Shown piece by piece: positions 1 to 8,232 of a DNA stretch of 64,000 nucleotides. Under the pieces are notes generated by a model that was not told where the DNA came from, did no database searches, and saw nothing but the letters and a program-made list of their open reading frames with translations. The stretch comes from an uncultured Oscillospiraceae bacterium (lineage in GTDB: Bacteria; Bacillota; Clostridia; Oscillospirales; Oscillospiraceae): contig CAKTTB010000011.1 of NCBI GenBank assembly GCA_934613505.1, positions 1-64,000 of the forward strand, read 5' to 3'. The position numbers and the translations under genes are program-made. Every line of letters starts with the position of its first letter. Within the stretch, counting starts at the first letter, position 1.

Positions 1-435
1 CACCTTCTTTGCCTTTGTTATATCACTTTTTCTCAAAAGTTAAAGCGTTCTGCTGTATTATTGAAAATTGCTATAGACTGGCTGAAAAAGAAGCGGGCGC
101 GAAACCGGGCAGGACTTTCGGACGCAGATGCACGCGTGTGTATCTGTGCCAGCTTCCGCTATGTGCTGCGCTGGCTGCGGCTTGCCGGGCTGAAGCCGGA
201 AAATGTGCCGTTCGCAAGCTATTCGGAGAGGATCGGAATGATTTTAGGGCCTGAGGTCGCCACGCAGTATTTGCAGGTTCTGCCACTGTGGCAGGAGTCC
301 TCTTACAGTACGCACGAGATGACTGAGCAGCAGCGTGTGCAGATGCGCGCGTTTTTGCAGACCGTTCCACCGCTCGTCTGGCAGAAGCTCTCCAAAAAGC
401 AGCGGCTTTGGACAACATACTGGCTTGCACTGTGA
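1..435 (+). CDS. C-terminal part of a membrane-associated protein (5' end outside window)
   Basis: The reading frame is open from the first base of the window and stops at 433-435, so this is the 3' end of a longer gene; at least 144 residues are encoded here. The first residues visible (a Leu/Cys/Ile-rich stretch ending in a Lys/Arg cluster) look like the end of a membrane segment. The remainder is a soluble Leu/Arg/Trp-rich helical domain with the sequence YVLRWLRLAGLKPE. This resembles the cytoplasmic C-terminal tail (DUF4129-like) of multi-pass transglutaminase-core proteins, but that is a weak resemblance from memory. The lipoprotein gene follows after 17 bases and may be co-transcribed. 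Function not assigned. Confidence 0.5.
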   Translation, partial: HLLCLCYITFSQKLKRSAVLLKIAIDWLKKKRARNRAGLSDADARVCICASFRYVLRWLRLAGLKPENVPFASYSERIGMILGPEVATQYLQVLPLWQESSYSTHEMTEQQRVQMRAFLQTVPPLVWQKLSKKQRLWTTYWLAL

Positions 436-452
436 AAGAGCGAGGAATTTTG

Positions 453-2639
453 ATGAAACGAATATTTTTGATTTTTCTGTGCCTGACGCTCCTTGGCACG
501 CTGTGCGCCTGCCGAGTGCGCCTGATCGCAGACCCGGCGCAGGCCGACACGGTCCTGCAGGCGCAGCAGGAAGCGCAGCCGCCGCAGGAAGAAGAACCGC
601 AGCCGCCCGCGCAGGAAGAGCCTGAACCGCCGGAGCAAGAGTCGGAAGAGGAGCCTCCTGCGGAGGAGACCCCGCCCGATACGCCGCCGCAGCCGGATGA
701 AACCGCGCAGGCGGAACAGCCGGATACCTCCGTATCTGTGGCACAGACAGGCACGGCAGTCTACACCGAGCAGCTGGCAGCCGGCGTTACCGTGACCTAT
801 GATCCGAACGGCGGCGACAGCGCAACCGTGTCCGCAAGCGTTACGCCCGGTCAGCCCTACGGCGCGCAGCCGGAGGCCGTCCGGCGCGGATATGCGTTTG
901 ACGGCTGGTAGACGCTGCCGGACGGCGGAGAGCAGATTTTACCGGAAACGATCGTTTCCGATGTGCAGGCGCATACGCTCTATGCGCACTGGCAGCACAG
1001 AGACGCCGCGACGCTGACCTACAACAAGGACATGAAGGGCGAGGTCACGGCGGACCGCACGGAGAAAGCGGCTGCGACATTCACGGTTCTTTCTGCCAAC
1101 GCAACCTCCGATACGGAATACTATTCCTTTGAAGCCAGTACGGTTCTTACGACAAAAAGCGGCCTGAAGGTCGGCTTTTATGGCCTGACCGCTACTTCCG
1201 CAGCAGCGAATGTGCAGGACGGCTGCCTGAGCGTTTCCGAGCCGAAGCCCGTAAAGCTGAACGCGGACGTGACGATCTGCCTGTCCAACGCCGGTGTCAG
1301 CGGCAGCGAATACGGCGATCTTGTCATTGATGCGGGCAATGCAGAAACGGTCGGCGCGTATGTTATTGACAATTCCAGCAAGACCGTGACTTCGCTCACG
1401 CCGGATCTGAGCGGCAGCGACGCGGAGATCGCCAAGAGTGCCGCCGCGCTGAAGGCAGCTGCCGGTAAAACGGTCGGCCGCTCCGATGTTATCCTGACCG
1501 GCGCGGATTCCGCGAACTGGAACGGCGAGACGAATCTCGGTGATCTGACGACGGACGCACTGCGCTGGTATGCGCAGAACTACATCGACGGCTACAACAA
1601 GAAGCTCCCGCTGGTCGCCATCCAGAACGGCGGCAACTGCGACAACTTCCTGTATTCCGGTGAGATCACCGAAACAGATCTTTTGAAGGCGCTGCCATTC
1701 TCCCCGATGGGGATCGGTGTCATTGAACTGACCGGCGCACAGCTTCTGGAAACGCTGGAGGCCGCATCGCAGCGGGAAAACTGCCCGGGCTTTGCGCAGA
1801 TTTCCGGTCTGACCTACTCGCTCGATACCGGCAAGGAATATGACGCGGGCGAGGCCTACGGCAAGTTCTTCCGTGCAGACTCCGTCAGCCGCGTGACTAT
1901 CACCTCCGTAAATGGTAAGGCATTTGACAGCAAGGCGACCTACGCCGTTGTCTGCGACAATTTCCTGATCAATGGCAATGACACCTACTACACGCTGAAG
2001 GAAGCCAAGGAAGCCGGCGCAGCCTACGCCAACAACGGCAATGGCGTAAAGGTCCGCAACGCTGTCGCGCAGTACATCCAGAAGCAGCTGAACGGCGTGA
2101 TCGGCAGCAGCTACGCCAGTGCGCAGGGACGCATTTCACTGGAAAAAACGGACGAAGTGTTCCACGATGTTAAGGCAGCAGCCTATTACGCCGACGCCGT
2201 GAAATGGGCAAGAGAGAACAGCATCGTCAATGGAACCGGTAAGGAAACCTTCGGTCCGGACGCTAACATGACACGCGCAGCGCTGTGGGCAGTACTTGGC
2301 CGCGCAGCCGGCGCAGATGTTGACGGCGGCAGCCCGTGGTACCAGAAAGCACTGGAGTGGGCAAAGACCGAGGGCATTTCTGACGGCACGAATCCGAACG
2401 GCAGCATCACGCGTCAGGAGCTTGTCACCATGCTTTACCGCAATGCTGGAAAGCCCGCAGTATCTGGCGATCTTGCTGCGTTCTCTGACGCATCCGCAGT
2501 CGCATCCTGGGCGTCTGATGCAATGATCTGGGCTGTTTCCGAAGGCCTTGTCAAGGGCAGCGGCAGCAATCTGAATCCAACCGCTACCGCGACCCGCGCG
2601 CAGGTCGTCACCATTCTGTATCGCCTGATGGCAAAATAA
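453..2639 (+). pseudogene. SLH surface lipoprotein with InlB-type repeat and 5'-nucleotidase C-terminal domain, interrupted by one in-frame TAG
   Basis: Start ATG at 453 gives a lipoprotein signal (MKRIFLIFLCLTLLGTLCAC, lipobox LCAC), then a Pro/Glu/Gln-rich spacer and an InlB B-repeat (TYDPNGG ... GYAFDGW). Codon 909-911 is TAG exactly where the repeat normally continues GWY. The same frame then runs open to the TAA at 2637-2639 and completes the repeat (LYAHW), followed by a 5'-nucleotidase C-terminal domain (roughly 1450-2140, with the NGG motif in AIQNGGNCDNF) and three SLH domains (roughly 2155-2635). No metallophosphatase catalytic domain is present, so nucleotidase activity is not implied. 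The ATG at 963 downstream of the stop has no clear ribosome-binding site and the product would lack a signal peptide. Could be a true nonsense mutation, a variable gene, or a one-base sequence error. Confidence 0.8.
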
Positions 2640-2654
2640 AGCAGATCCCATTCC

Positions 2655-2690
2655 AAATGCCCTTCGCGCAGCTGGCGCGGAGGGCATTTT
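2655..2690 (+). terminator. intrinsic terminator after the SLH lipoprotein gene
   Basis: A GC-rich hairpin with arms starting AAATGCCC and ending GGGCATTTT, loop AGCTG, begins 15 bases after the stop codon and ends in TTTT. Confidence 0.8.
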
Positions 2691-2827
2691 GCATCCCCCG
2701 CACCGGATCCTGTTTTTGGTTTTGAATATTTCGTACAAAAATGAAGAACGAGTTTTGGCGATTTTCACAATTTGAATCACAATTTCAGCAAACACGCGAA
2801 AAAAAAGATGCGTGTATCTCGCAGTTT

Positions 2828-2842
2828 ACCCCCGGAGGGGGT
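2828..2842. promoter_or_regulatory. G/C-tract palindrome, candidate CsoR-family operator (distal site)
   Basis: ACCCCC-GGA-GGGGGT is a perfect inverted repeat, 95 bases upstream of the sensor gene. CsoR/RcnR-family repressors are known to bind short AT-flanked C-tract/G-tract palindromes. A related site lies 30 bases downstream and another at 5586. Binding is inference. Confidence 0.5.
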
Positions 2843-2871
2843 TCCGATTTCTGTGCCGCACACAAAATTTC

Positions 2872-2915
2872 ATCCCCCGGGGAGGCTTACGAGCCAGCGC
2901 GAAATTTTGTAAAAT
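2872..2915 (+). promoter_or_regulatory. operator-promoter of the metal-sensor gene
   Basis: The G/C-tract site ATCCCCCGGGGAGGC abuts a -35 box TTACGA (2887-2892), with a 17-base spacer and a -10 box TAAAAT (2910-2915). The arrangement is the same as at 5586-5629. A repressor on this site would block -35 recognition, which predicts autoregulation of the sensor. Confidence 0.65.
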
Positions 2916-2936
2916 ACAAAAGATTGAAAGGCGGTG

Positions 2937-3311
2937 GTGTATGTGGATGGACTGGAGCAGGAGCATTTTCATGAACATGAACACACGCATGACCACGAGC
3001 ATGCGCATCCGCACGAACATGACCATACGGACGGACACAAGCATCCGCACCATCATGAAAACACGAAATATGTTCAGAACCGGCTGGCGAGAGCCTCCGG
3101 ACATTTGCAGCACGTCCGCGCGATGGTGGACAGCGGAGAAGACTGCTCAGACGTTCTGATGCAGCTTTCCGCTGTGATCGGCGCGCTGCAATCCATCGCC
3201 AAGGTGATTTTGAAAGACCATCTCGACCACTGCGTTGTGGACGCAGTGCAGTCCGGCGATACACAGACGCTCGACGATTTCAAAAAGGCCATTGACCGCT
3301 ACATTCGCTGA
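2937..3311 (+). CDS. His-rich metal-sensing transcriptional repressor, CsoR/RcnR (DUF156) family
   Basis: About 124 residues. The N-terminal tail carries about 16 histidines in 34 positions (HEHEHTHDHEH...). The rest is the all-helical CsoR/RcnR fold, with Cys in EDCSDVL and His plus Cys in KDHLDHC. These correspond to the Cys-His-Cys metal-binding set of the CsoR group, whereas RcnR has His at the last position. The start is uncertain between GTG codons at 2934, 2937 and 2943; 2937 best fits the AAAGG ribosome-binding site. It leads a run with the next two genes (gaps of 11 and 61 bases). The tail and the nickel-type transporter downstream suggest nickel or cobalt sensing; copper cannot be excluded from sequence alone. 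Confidence 0.85.
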   Translation: MYVDGLEQEHFHEHEHTHDHEHAHPHEHDHTDGHKHPHHHENTKYVQNRLARASGHLQHVRAMVDSGEDCSDVLMQLSAVIGALQSIAKVILKDHLDHCVVDAVQSGDTQTLDDFKKAIDRYIR

Positions 3312-3322
3312 GGAGGAACGCT

Positions 3323-3754
3323 ATGATCGACAAGAATTTTGACCCATGGAAACGAGTCCGTGACTTCAGCCCCGAGGCTCTGCTTCAGGAAAGCAGCGAC
3401 CTGGTGCAGTGGCCGATCAAGCTCTACAAAGCGCCGAAGCTTTCGCCCTATTACCATCACGGCCACCTGCTCATTGCGGCGGACTGCTCGGCATTTTCCT
3501 ATCCGGGCTTCCATGACGCACTGTCCAAGGGACGGGTGCCGCTGATCTGCTGCCCGGAAAACGACTTTGATATTACGGTGAAGCTGGCGGACATTTTCAG
3601 TCTCAACGACGTTGCAAGCGTCACCATCGTCACGATGGACAAGCCCTGCTGCGCTGAGCTCAAGGATATGGTGCTTCGCGCCGTCAAACAGAGCCGCCTG
3701 CCGATCCCCGTGCAGGTCACGAATCTGTTCGTCGACGCGGAGGAGGTCGATTGA
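3323..3754 (+). CDS. conserved protein of unknown function, Cys-containing, linked to the metal sensor
   Basis: 143 residues, ATG preceded by GAGGAGGAACGCT. Visible features are PYYHHGHLLIAADCSAF, GRVPLICCPE and DKPCCAEL, all with conserved-looking His and Cys. The sequence resembles the C-terminal half of some clostridial 4Fe-4S ferredoxin-like proteins (similar AADC...GCP...PCC pattern), but here there is no CxxCxxC ferredoxin motif, so it is a stand-alone version. It lies between the metal sensor and the binding lipoprotein, so a role in metal or Fe-S handling is likely but unproven. Confidence 0.7.
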   Translation: MIDKNFDPWKRVRDFSPEALLQESSDLVQWPIKLYKAPKLSPYYHHGHLLIAADCSAFSYPGFHDALSKGRVPLICCPENDFDITVKLADIFSLNDVASVTIVTMDKPCCAELKDMVLRAVKQSRLPIPVQVTNLFVDAEEVD

Positions 3755-3815
3755 GACCTCGTCTAAAATTGCAAATCTCTGATTTGACATATATTCACAC
3801 AAAGGAGAACCACAA

Positions 3816-5525
3816 ATGAAAAAACTTCTTGCTTTGCTGCTCTGCCTGAGCCTCGTATTTGCTCTGGCAGCCTGCAGCACCCCTGAATCCCAGACGCAGC
3901 AGTCGGCGGAACAGCCGGCACAGGCTGAGGATCAGCCGACGGAACCGACACAGGCGGAGCAGCCGTCGGAACCGGAAGCGCTCACATTTCCGATCGAGCA
4001 GTTCACGGTCGGCACGACGGCTGCCATTGAGACAGCGACGTTTGGTGAGTATAACTTCGATATGCTTGCCAGCGGTGTGAGCGAGCTTCCGCTCGTCTGG
4101 CAGGACGCGGAGGGCAATTACCATCCGCTGCTGGCTTCCTACGAGACCGCGGATTCCGTCACGTGGGTCTACACCATCGAGCCGGGCATGACGTGGTCGG
4201 ATGGAGAACCAGTCACGGCAGAGGATATTCTGTTTACGCTTGAATATGACGATGCGAACGGCAGCGCCAATTTTGTCTCTCAAACGGACGAAGACGGCAA
4301 GGTCACGGAGGCAAAATACGCATCCTATGAGCTTTCAAGCGATGCAATGTCCATCTCCCTGACGCTCTCGTCGGCCAACGTGCGTGAGCTTTCCAACATG
4401 ACGTCCTTCCGCGTCATGCCGAAGCACATCTACGAGGGCAAGGATTCCGTCACGGAAGAAGAAGCCCGCGTGACCTGCGGGCCGTATATGCTCGAAAGCT
4501 TCAACAAGGAGGCTGGGACGCTCACCTTTGTTCCGAATCCATATTATCCGCAGACACCGAATGTCGGCAAGCTCACCTACCGGCTGTTTGGCAACGAAGA
4601 TACCATGTATCTGGCGCTCCAGAACGGCGATTTGGACATGACGTGGGCATACTCCACGGGTGTTTCCGGTTCGTATCAGGATGTGCTGGCTGCGACCGAC
4701 ACGCTGACGCTCGAAGCCGTCACGGCGGCAAATGCCCCGGCGGTGCTGGCGTTCAACAACGCGAACGGTCTCTTTGCAGATGAGAATCTTCGGCTGGCAG
4801 TCTCCTATGCGCTGGACTATGACAGCTTCCGTACCGTATTCGGCAGCGCCTATGCCTCGAACCCCAACCGCGGCTTCGTGCCGCCCGTGACCGTGGGCTA
4901 TAAGGAGACCGAGGCGCTCGGTCAGGATCTGGCGAAAGCTGAACAATACATGGCGGACGCCGGTTTTACAGAAAAGAATGCGGACGGCTTCTATGTGAAC
5001 GCGAATGGCGAGGTCTGCGTCTTTACGCTCACCTGCAACGCAGGCAAGGAAGCCCACGTCGGCTATGCAGAGCTTGTCAAGACGCAGCTCGAGCAGTTCG
5101 GCATTCAGGTGGATCTCGAAACGCTGGACGGCGACAGCTACAACGCCAAGACCAGCAACAAATTCTCTGAGAACAATATCACCATGGAAGCGGCGATCTA
5201 CGGCTACACGGCTGCCGGTATGGGCATGAAGAACGGCCTTGCCTCCATCTACGTCGACGGCACGCATCCCGTGCAGGGCGGCTGTCAGGTGTTTGACGAA
5301 GAATTCCAGGCGATTCTTTCCGCGATGGGCGAGGTGAAGACAGTGGAGGAATACACCAAAGCGGCGGGCAGCCTGCAGGACTGGTATGCTGCACATACAC
5401 CGCTCATTGCCCTCTACTGGGACAGCCAGATCCTTGTCCACAGCGCAGCATATGAGAATTTCACCGTAGACGCGGTGTTTGGACTCAACAACGCAAACAC
5501 CTGGTTCTCGATCACGGCAAAATAA
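3816..5525 (+). CDS. ABC transporter substrate-binding lipoprotein, family 5 (nickel/peptide type)
   Basis: 569 residues, ATG with a good AAAGGAG site. The signal peptide ends in the lipobox LAAC (residues 17-20 approximately), followed by a Gln/Pro/Glu linker. The mature part is an SBP_bac_5 protein with PGMTWSDGEPVTAEDILFTL and VTCGPYMLESF, typical of NikA, OppA and DppA. The size fits NikA-like proteins. It lies upstream of two ATPases and two permeases but is separated from them by a terminator and a regulated promoter. It would capture substrate outside the membrane. The sequence does not settle metal versus peptide; the neighbouring sensor favours a metal complex. Confidence 0.85.
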   Translation: MKKLLALLLCLSLVFALAACSTPESQTQQSAEQPAQAEDQPTEPTQAEQPSEPEALTFPIEQFTVGTTAAIETATFGEYNFDMLASGVSELPLVWQDAEGNYHPLLASYETADSVTWVYTIEPGMTWSDGEPVTAEDILFTLEYDDANGSANFVSQTDEDGKVTEAKYASYELSSDAMSISLTLSSANVRELSNMTSFRVMPKHIYEGKDSVTEEEARVTCGPYMLESFNKEAGTLTFVPNPYYPQTPNVGKLTYRLFGNEDTMYLALQNGDLDMTWAYSTGVSGSYQDVLAATDTLTLEAVTAANAPAVLAFNNANGLFADENLRLAVSYALDYDSFRTVFGSAYASNPNRGFVPPVTVGYKETEALGQDLAKAEQYMADAGFTEKNADGFYVNANGEVCVFTLTCNAGKEAHVGYAELVKTQLEQFGIQVDLETLDGDSYNAKTSNKFSENNITMEAAIYGYTAAGMGMKNGLASIYVDGTHPVQGGCQVFDEEFQAILSAMGEVKTVEEYTKAAGSLQDWYAAHTPLIALYWDSQILVHSAAYENFTVDAVFGLNNANTWFSITAK

Positions 5526-5540
5526 TCAAGGGGCCTTTCA

Positions 5541-5575
5541 AACGCGGGGATTTCTTCGGAGATCTCCGCGTTTTT
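5541..5575 (+). terminator. intrinsic terminator after the binding-protein gene
   Basis: Hairpin AACGCGGGGATTTC-TTCG-GAGATCTCCGCGTT with a TTTTT run. It separates the sensor/binding-protein transcript from the ATPase/permease operon. Confidence 0.8.
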
Positions 5576-5585
5576 ATCAAATTCC

Positions 5586-5629
5586 ATCCCCCGGGGAGGG
5601 TTACGCGCGCCGCGCGGATACGATACAAT
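5586..5629 (+). promoter_or_regulatory. operator-promoter of the nickel-type ATPase/permease operon
   Basis: ATCCCCCGGGGAGGG abuts a -35 box TTACGC (5601-5606), with a 17-base spacer and -10 TACAAT (5624-5629). Over the stretch from AAATT to TTACG it matches the sensor's own promoter except at two positions, with identical placement of operator and -35. This is the strongest sequence evidence that the sensor controls the transporter. Confidence 0.65.
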
Positions 5630-5658
5630 AATTGAAATTGCGAAGGGAGGGAACGCCG

Positions 5659-6585
5659 ATGCACACAACCGAATCAGCTCCGGCGTTTTCCTATGCCTGC
5701 GGGACGATCTTTGCGAAGCTTTCGCACGGCGAACGCGTGCTTTTGCAGAACGTTTTTTTCTCGTTATCATCCGGGGAACGGCTGGCGATCATCGGCGAGA
5801 CCGGCTCGGGCAAAACGATGCTGGCGCTGTCCATTCTGGGGCTTCTCCCGGCGAACGTGCGGATGCAGGGTGGCTGTATCCAGATGGACGGCACAGCGCT
5901 TCCGACCGGCAAACAGTTGCAAACGCTGTGCGGCGACAAGCTTGTTTATATTCCGCAGAACGGCGCGGAGTTTCTGCTGTCCGCGCGCACGGTGCGCAGG
6001 CAGCTCTATGACAGCCTGAAAAAACTCGGTCTGCCGCGCAAGGAGTTCCCGGCATTGGCGGCAGAAAAGCTGCGTCTTGCGGGTTTTGACGCGCCGGAGA
6101 TGGTTCTGGACAAGTATCCTTTTCAGCTTTCCGGCGGCATGGCGCAGCGCGTGACGATCGCGCTGGCGGCCTGCTCGCAGGCGCGGCTGCTGATCGCGGA
6201 CGAGCCGACGAACGGCTTGGATGAAGCTGGGCGCGCGCAGTTTTTTGCGCTTCTGGACACGATTTTCCCGGACGCGGCAAAGCTCATCATCACGCACGAT
6301 ATTTCCGTCGCTGCGCGCTGTGACCGCGTTCTGGTGCTGTGCGGCGGGCGGATGCTGGAAACGGGAACGGTGGATGCTGTTTTAGGTACTCCGCACCATC
6401 CGTACACGAAGGCGCTTCTGACCGCGCAGGTCGCAAACGGGATGCAGCCGTCGCCCATTCTGCGCGAAGGTGTATCTGGCTGCCCGTTTTACGTGCGCTG
6501 TCCGGAAGCGGATGCGACCTGTCTGAACGGCGCGATGCAGAAACATACGGACGGAAAGACAGAATGGTGGTGCTGCCATGCTTGA
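5659..6585 (+). CDS. ABC transporter ATPase, nickel/peptide class (NikD/DppD-like)
   Basis: 308 residues from ATG 5659 (GAAGGGAGG upstream). Walker A GETGSGKT near residue 46, signature LSGGMAQRV, Walker B LLIADEPTNGLD, and an H-loop in ITHDIS. The C-terminus has the oligopeptide-transporter extension with PHHPYTKALL and a Cys cluster (CPFYVRCPEADATC), seen in Dpp/Opp/Nik ATPases. It overlaps the next ATPase by 8 bases, so translation is coupled. It should form a heterodimer with the product at 6578 and power the two permeases. Confidence 0.88.
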   Translation: MHTTESAPAFSYACGTIFAKLSHGERVLLQNVFFSLSSGERLAIIGETGSGKTMLALSILGLLPANVRMQGGCIQMDGTALPTGKQLQTLCGDKLVYIPQNGAEFLLSARTVRRQLYDSLKKLGLPRKEFPALAAEKLRLAGFDAPEMVLDKYPFQLSGGMAQRVTIALAACSQARLLIADEPTNGLDEAGRAQFFALLDTIFPDAAKLIITHDISVAARCDRVLVLCGGRMLETGTVDAVLGTPHHPYTKALLTAQVANGMQPSPILREGVSGCPFYVRCPEADATCLNGAMQKHTDGKTEWWCCHA

Positions 6586-7258
6586 GATCAACAACTGCTG
6601 CAAATCGTTCGGAAACCAGACGGTTTTGCAGGATGTTTCCTTGACCATTCCCGACGGAAGCATCATTGGGGTGTCCGGCGCAAGCGGCATCGGAAAATCG
6701 ACGCTTGCAAAAATTCTCTGCGGCGTGACAGCGCCCGACGCGGGAGCGGTTTTTCTTGACGGGAAACTGCTTGTGTCCCAAAAAGAAGCGTATGACAGAA
6801 AGCGCGGGCTTTCCATCCAGATGGTCTATCAGCAGCCGTATGCCACGCTCGACCCATCGCAGAAGATCGGCGCGGGACTGCGGGAGCTGATTTCCTATCA
6901 TCATCTGGCGGAAAATAAGAAGGCGGCAGAAACGCTGATTACAGATGTTCTGGCGCAGATGCAGCTGCCGCCTAAAATTCTTGCCCATCTGCCGCGACAG
7001 ATCTCCGGCGGCGAGGCGCAGCGTGTGGCGTTGGCGCGCTGCCTGCTGCTGCGCCCGAAGCTTCTGATTTTAGATGAGGCAACATCGATGCTGGACGTGT
7101 CCACGCAGGCAAATCTTCTGGCGCTTGTAAAGGCGCAGATGGTATCCGGCGGCGGGTCAGTGCTGTTCATCAGCCACGACCGGGCGCTGACGGAGCATTA
7201 CTGTGATACGGTCTATGCATTTGACGAAGACCACCGGCTGAAAGAGGTGCGGGCGTGA
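6578..7258 (+). CDS. ABC transporter ATPase, nickel/peptide class (NikE/DppF-like)
   Basis: 226 residues, shorter than most DppF proteins and close to NikE-type ATPases. Walker A GASGIGKST near residue 33, Q-loop in YQQPYATLDPSQ, signature ISGGEAQRV, Walker B LLILDEATSMLD, and ISHD as H-loop. It lacks the C-terminal oligopeptide extension present in its partner. The start overlaps the preceding gene, and its stop overlaps the GTG of the permease. Confidence 0.88.
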   Translation: MLEINNCCKSFGNQTVLQDVSLTIPDGSIIGVSGASGIGKSTLAKILCGVTAPDAGAVFLDGKLLVSQKEAYDRKRGLSIQMVYQQPYATLDPSQKIGAGLRELISYHHLAENKKAAETLITDVLAQMQLPPKILAHLPRQISGGEAQRVALARCLLLRPKLLILDEATSMLDVSTQANLLALVKAQMVSGGGSVLFISHDRALTEHYCDTVYAFDEDHRLKEVRA

Positions 7259-8232
7259 GGGATTACAGAAAAAATATGCGGCTTGCGCTCGTGTTCTTTC
7301 TTTTGGTCGTGGTTCTGAATTTTTTCCTGCCGCGGCTGCTGCCCGGCAACCCTGTGGCGTACCTGACGGGCTTTTCCGAGCAGGATATGACGCCCGCGCA
7401 GGTCGCATTTTACGAGGATGCGCTGCATCTGAACAAGCCGCTTGCGGTGCAGTTTGGCTACTACCTGCGCACGCTGCTGGATGGAACACTCGGATATTCG
7501 TATAAAAAGGACGCCGCCGTCTCGGCGCTCATCGGCGAGAAGATCGGCTATACGCTGCAAATTACGGTTCCGGCGGTGCTGCTTTCGGCGGGGATCGGGC
7601 TTCTCTGGGGGCTTCGGTGCGGGTACAAAAAGGATTCGCTCGTCGACCGGCTTTCCACGACGGTATTGATCATCCTCAACGCTGTTCCGACGTTTCTCAT
7701 CGGGTTGGGGCTTATGATTGTGTTCTGCTTTCAGAACCAGTGGCTACCCTATACCGGTCTCAATTCTCCGGAGGCCGTGCGCGGAACGGCCGGGTATGTA
7801 TGGGACAGAGTTCTGCATTTGCTGCTGCCGGTCGGAACCTTAACGCTGGCGGCGCTTCCCAGCCGGTATCTGCTTGTGCGCAACATGGCGGCAAGCGCGT
7901 CGGACGGAAAGGACATTTTGTACGCAAAGCAGCGGGGACTTCCGGACAGAGTCATCCGCCGGGATTATCTCCTGCGCTCGATTGCGCAGCCGTTTCTCAC
8001 GATGCTCGGCATGAGCGTGTCGCTCTGCGTAGGCGGCTCGGTCGTGATCGAGAAGATTTTCTCCATTGGCGGGATGGGGTCGCTTCTGACAGAGGCGGTC
8101 TATACGCTCGATTATCCGCTCATGCAGGGCATTTTGTTTGTGACGACGTGCATCATGGTGCTGTCGATTCTGCTTACCGATTTTTTGTGTCTGCTCCTTG
8201 ACCCCAAGCGGAGATTGGAGGGCAAAGCATGA
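7255..8232 (+). CDS. ABC transporter permease, nickel/peptide class (NikB/DppB-like)
   Basis: 325 residues with a GTG start inside the preceding stop (GTGA overlap). It has an N-terminal membrane segment after a short basic tail, then a periplasmic-side loop, then the binding-protein-dependent permease domain. The coupling region is visible as YAKQRGLPDRVIRRDYLLRS and the end as LLDPKRRLEG, both typical of DppB/NikB. It pairs with the permease at 8229. Confidence 0.88.
   Translation: MRDYRKNMRLALVFFLLVVVLNFFLPRLLPGNPVAYLTGFSEQDMTPAQVAFYEDALHLNKPLAVQFGYYLRTLLDGTLGYSYKKDAAVSALIGEKIGYTLQITVPAVLLSAGIGLLWGLRCGYKKDSLVDRLSTTVLIILNAVPTFLIGLGLMIVFCFQNQWLPYTGLNSPEAVRGTAGYVWDRVLHLLLPVGTLTLAALPSRYLLVRNMAASASDGKDILYAKQRGLPDRVIRRDYLLRSIAQPFLTMLGMSVSLCVGGSVVIEKIFSIGGMGSLLTEAVYTLDYPLMQGILFVTTCIMVLSILLTDFLCLLLDPKRRLEGKA

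Noticed and set aside
9..254. 81-residue frame at the left edge
   Set aside because: Out of frame with the partial gene that runs from base 1 to 435 and has the more protein-like sequence.
909..911. TAG read as pyrrolysine or selenocysteine-like recoding
   Set aside because: No pyl genes or downstream recoding stem are visible, and the repeat consensus has a Tyr at this place; nonsense mutation or error is simpler.
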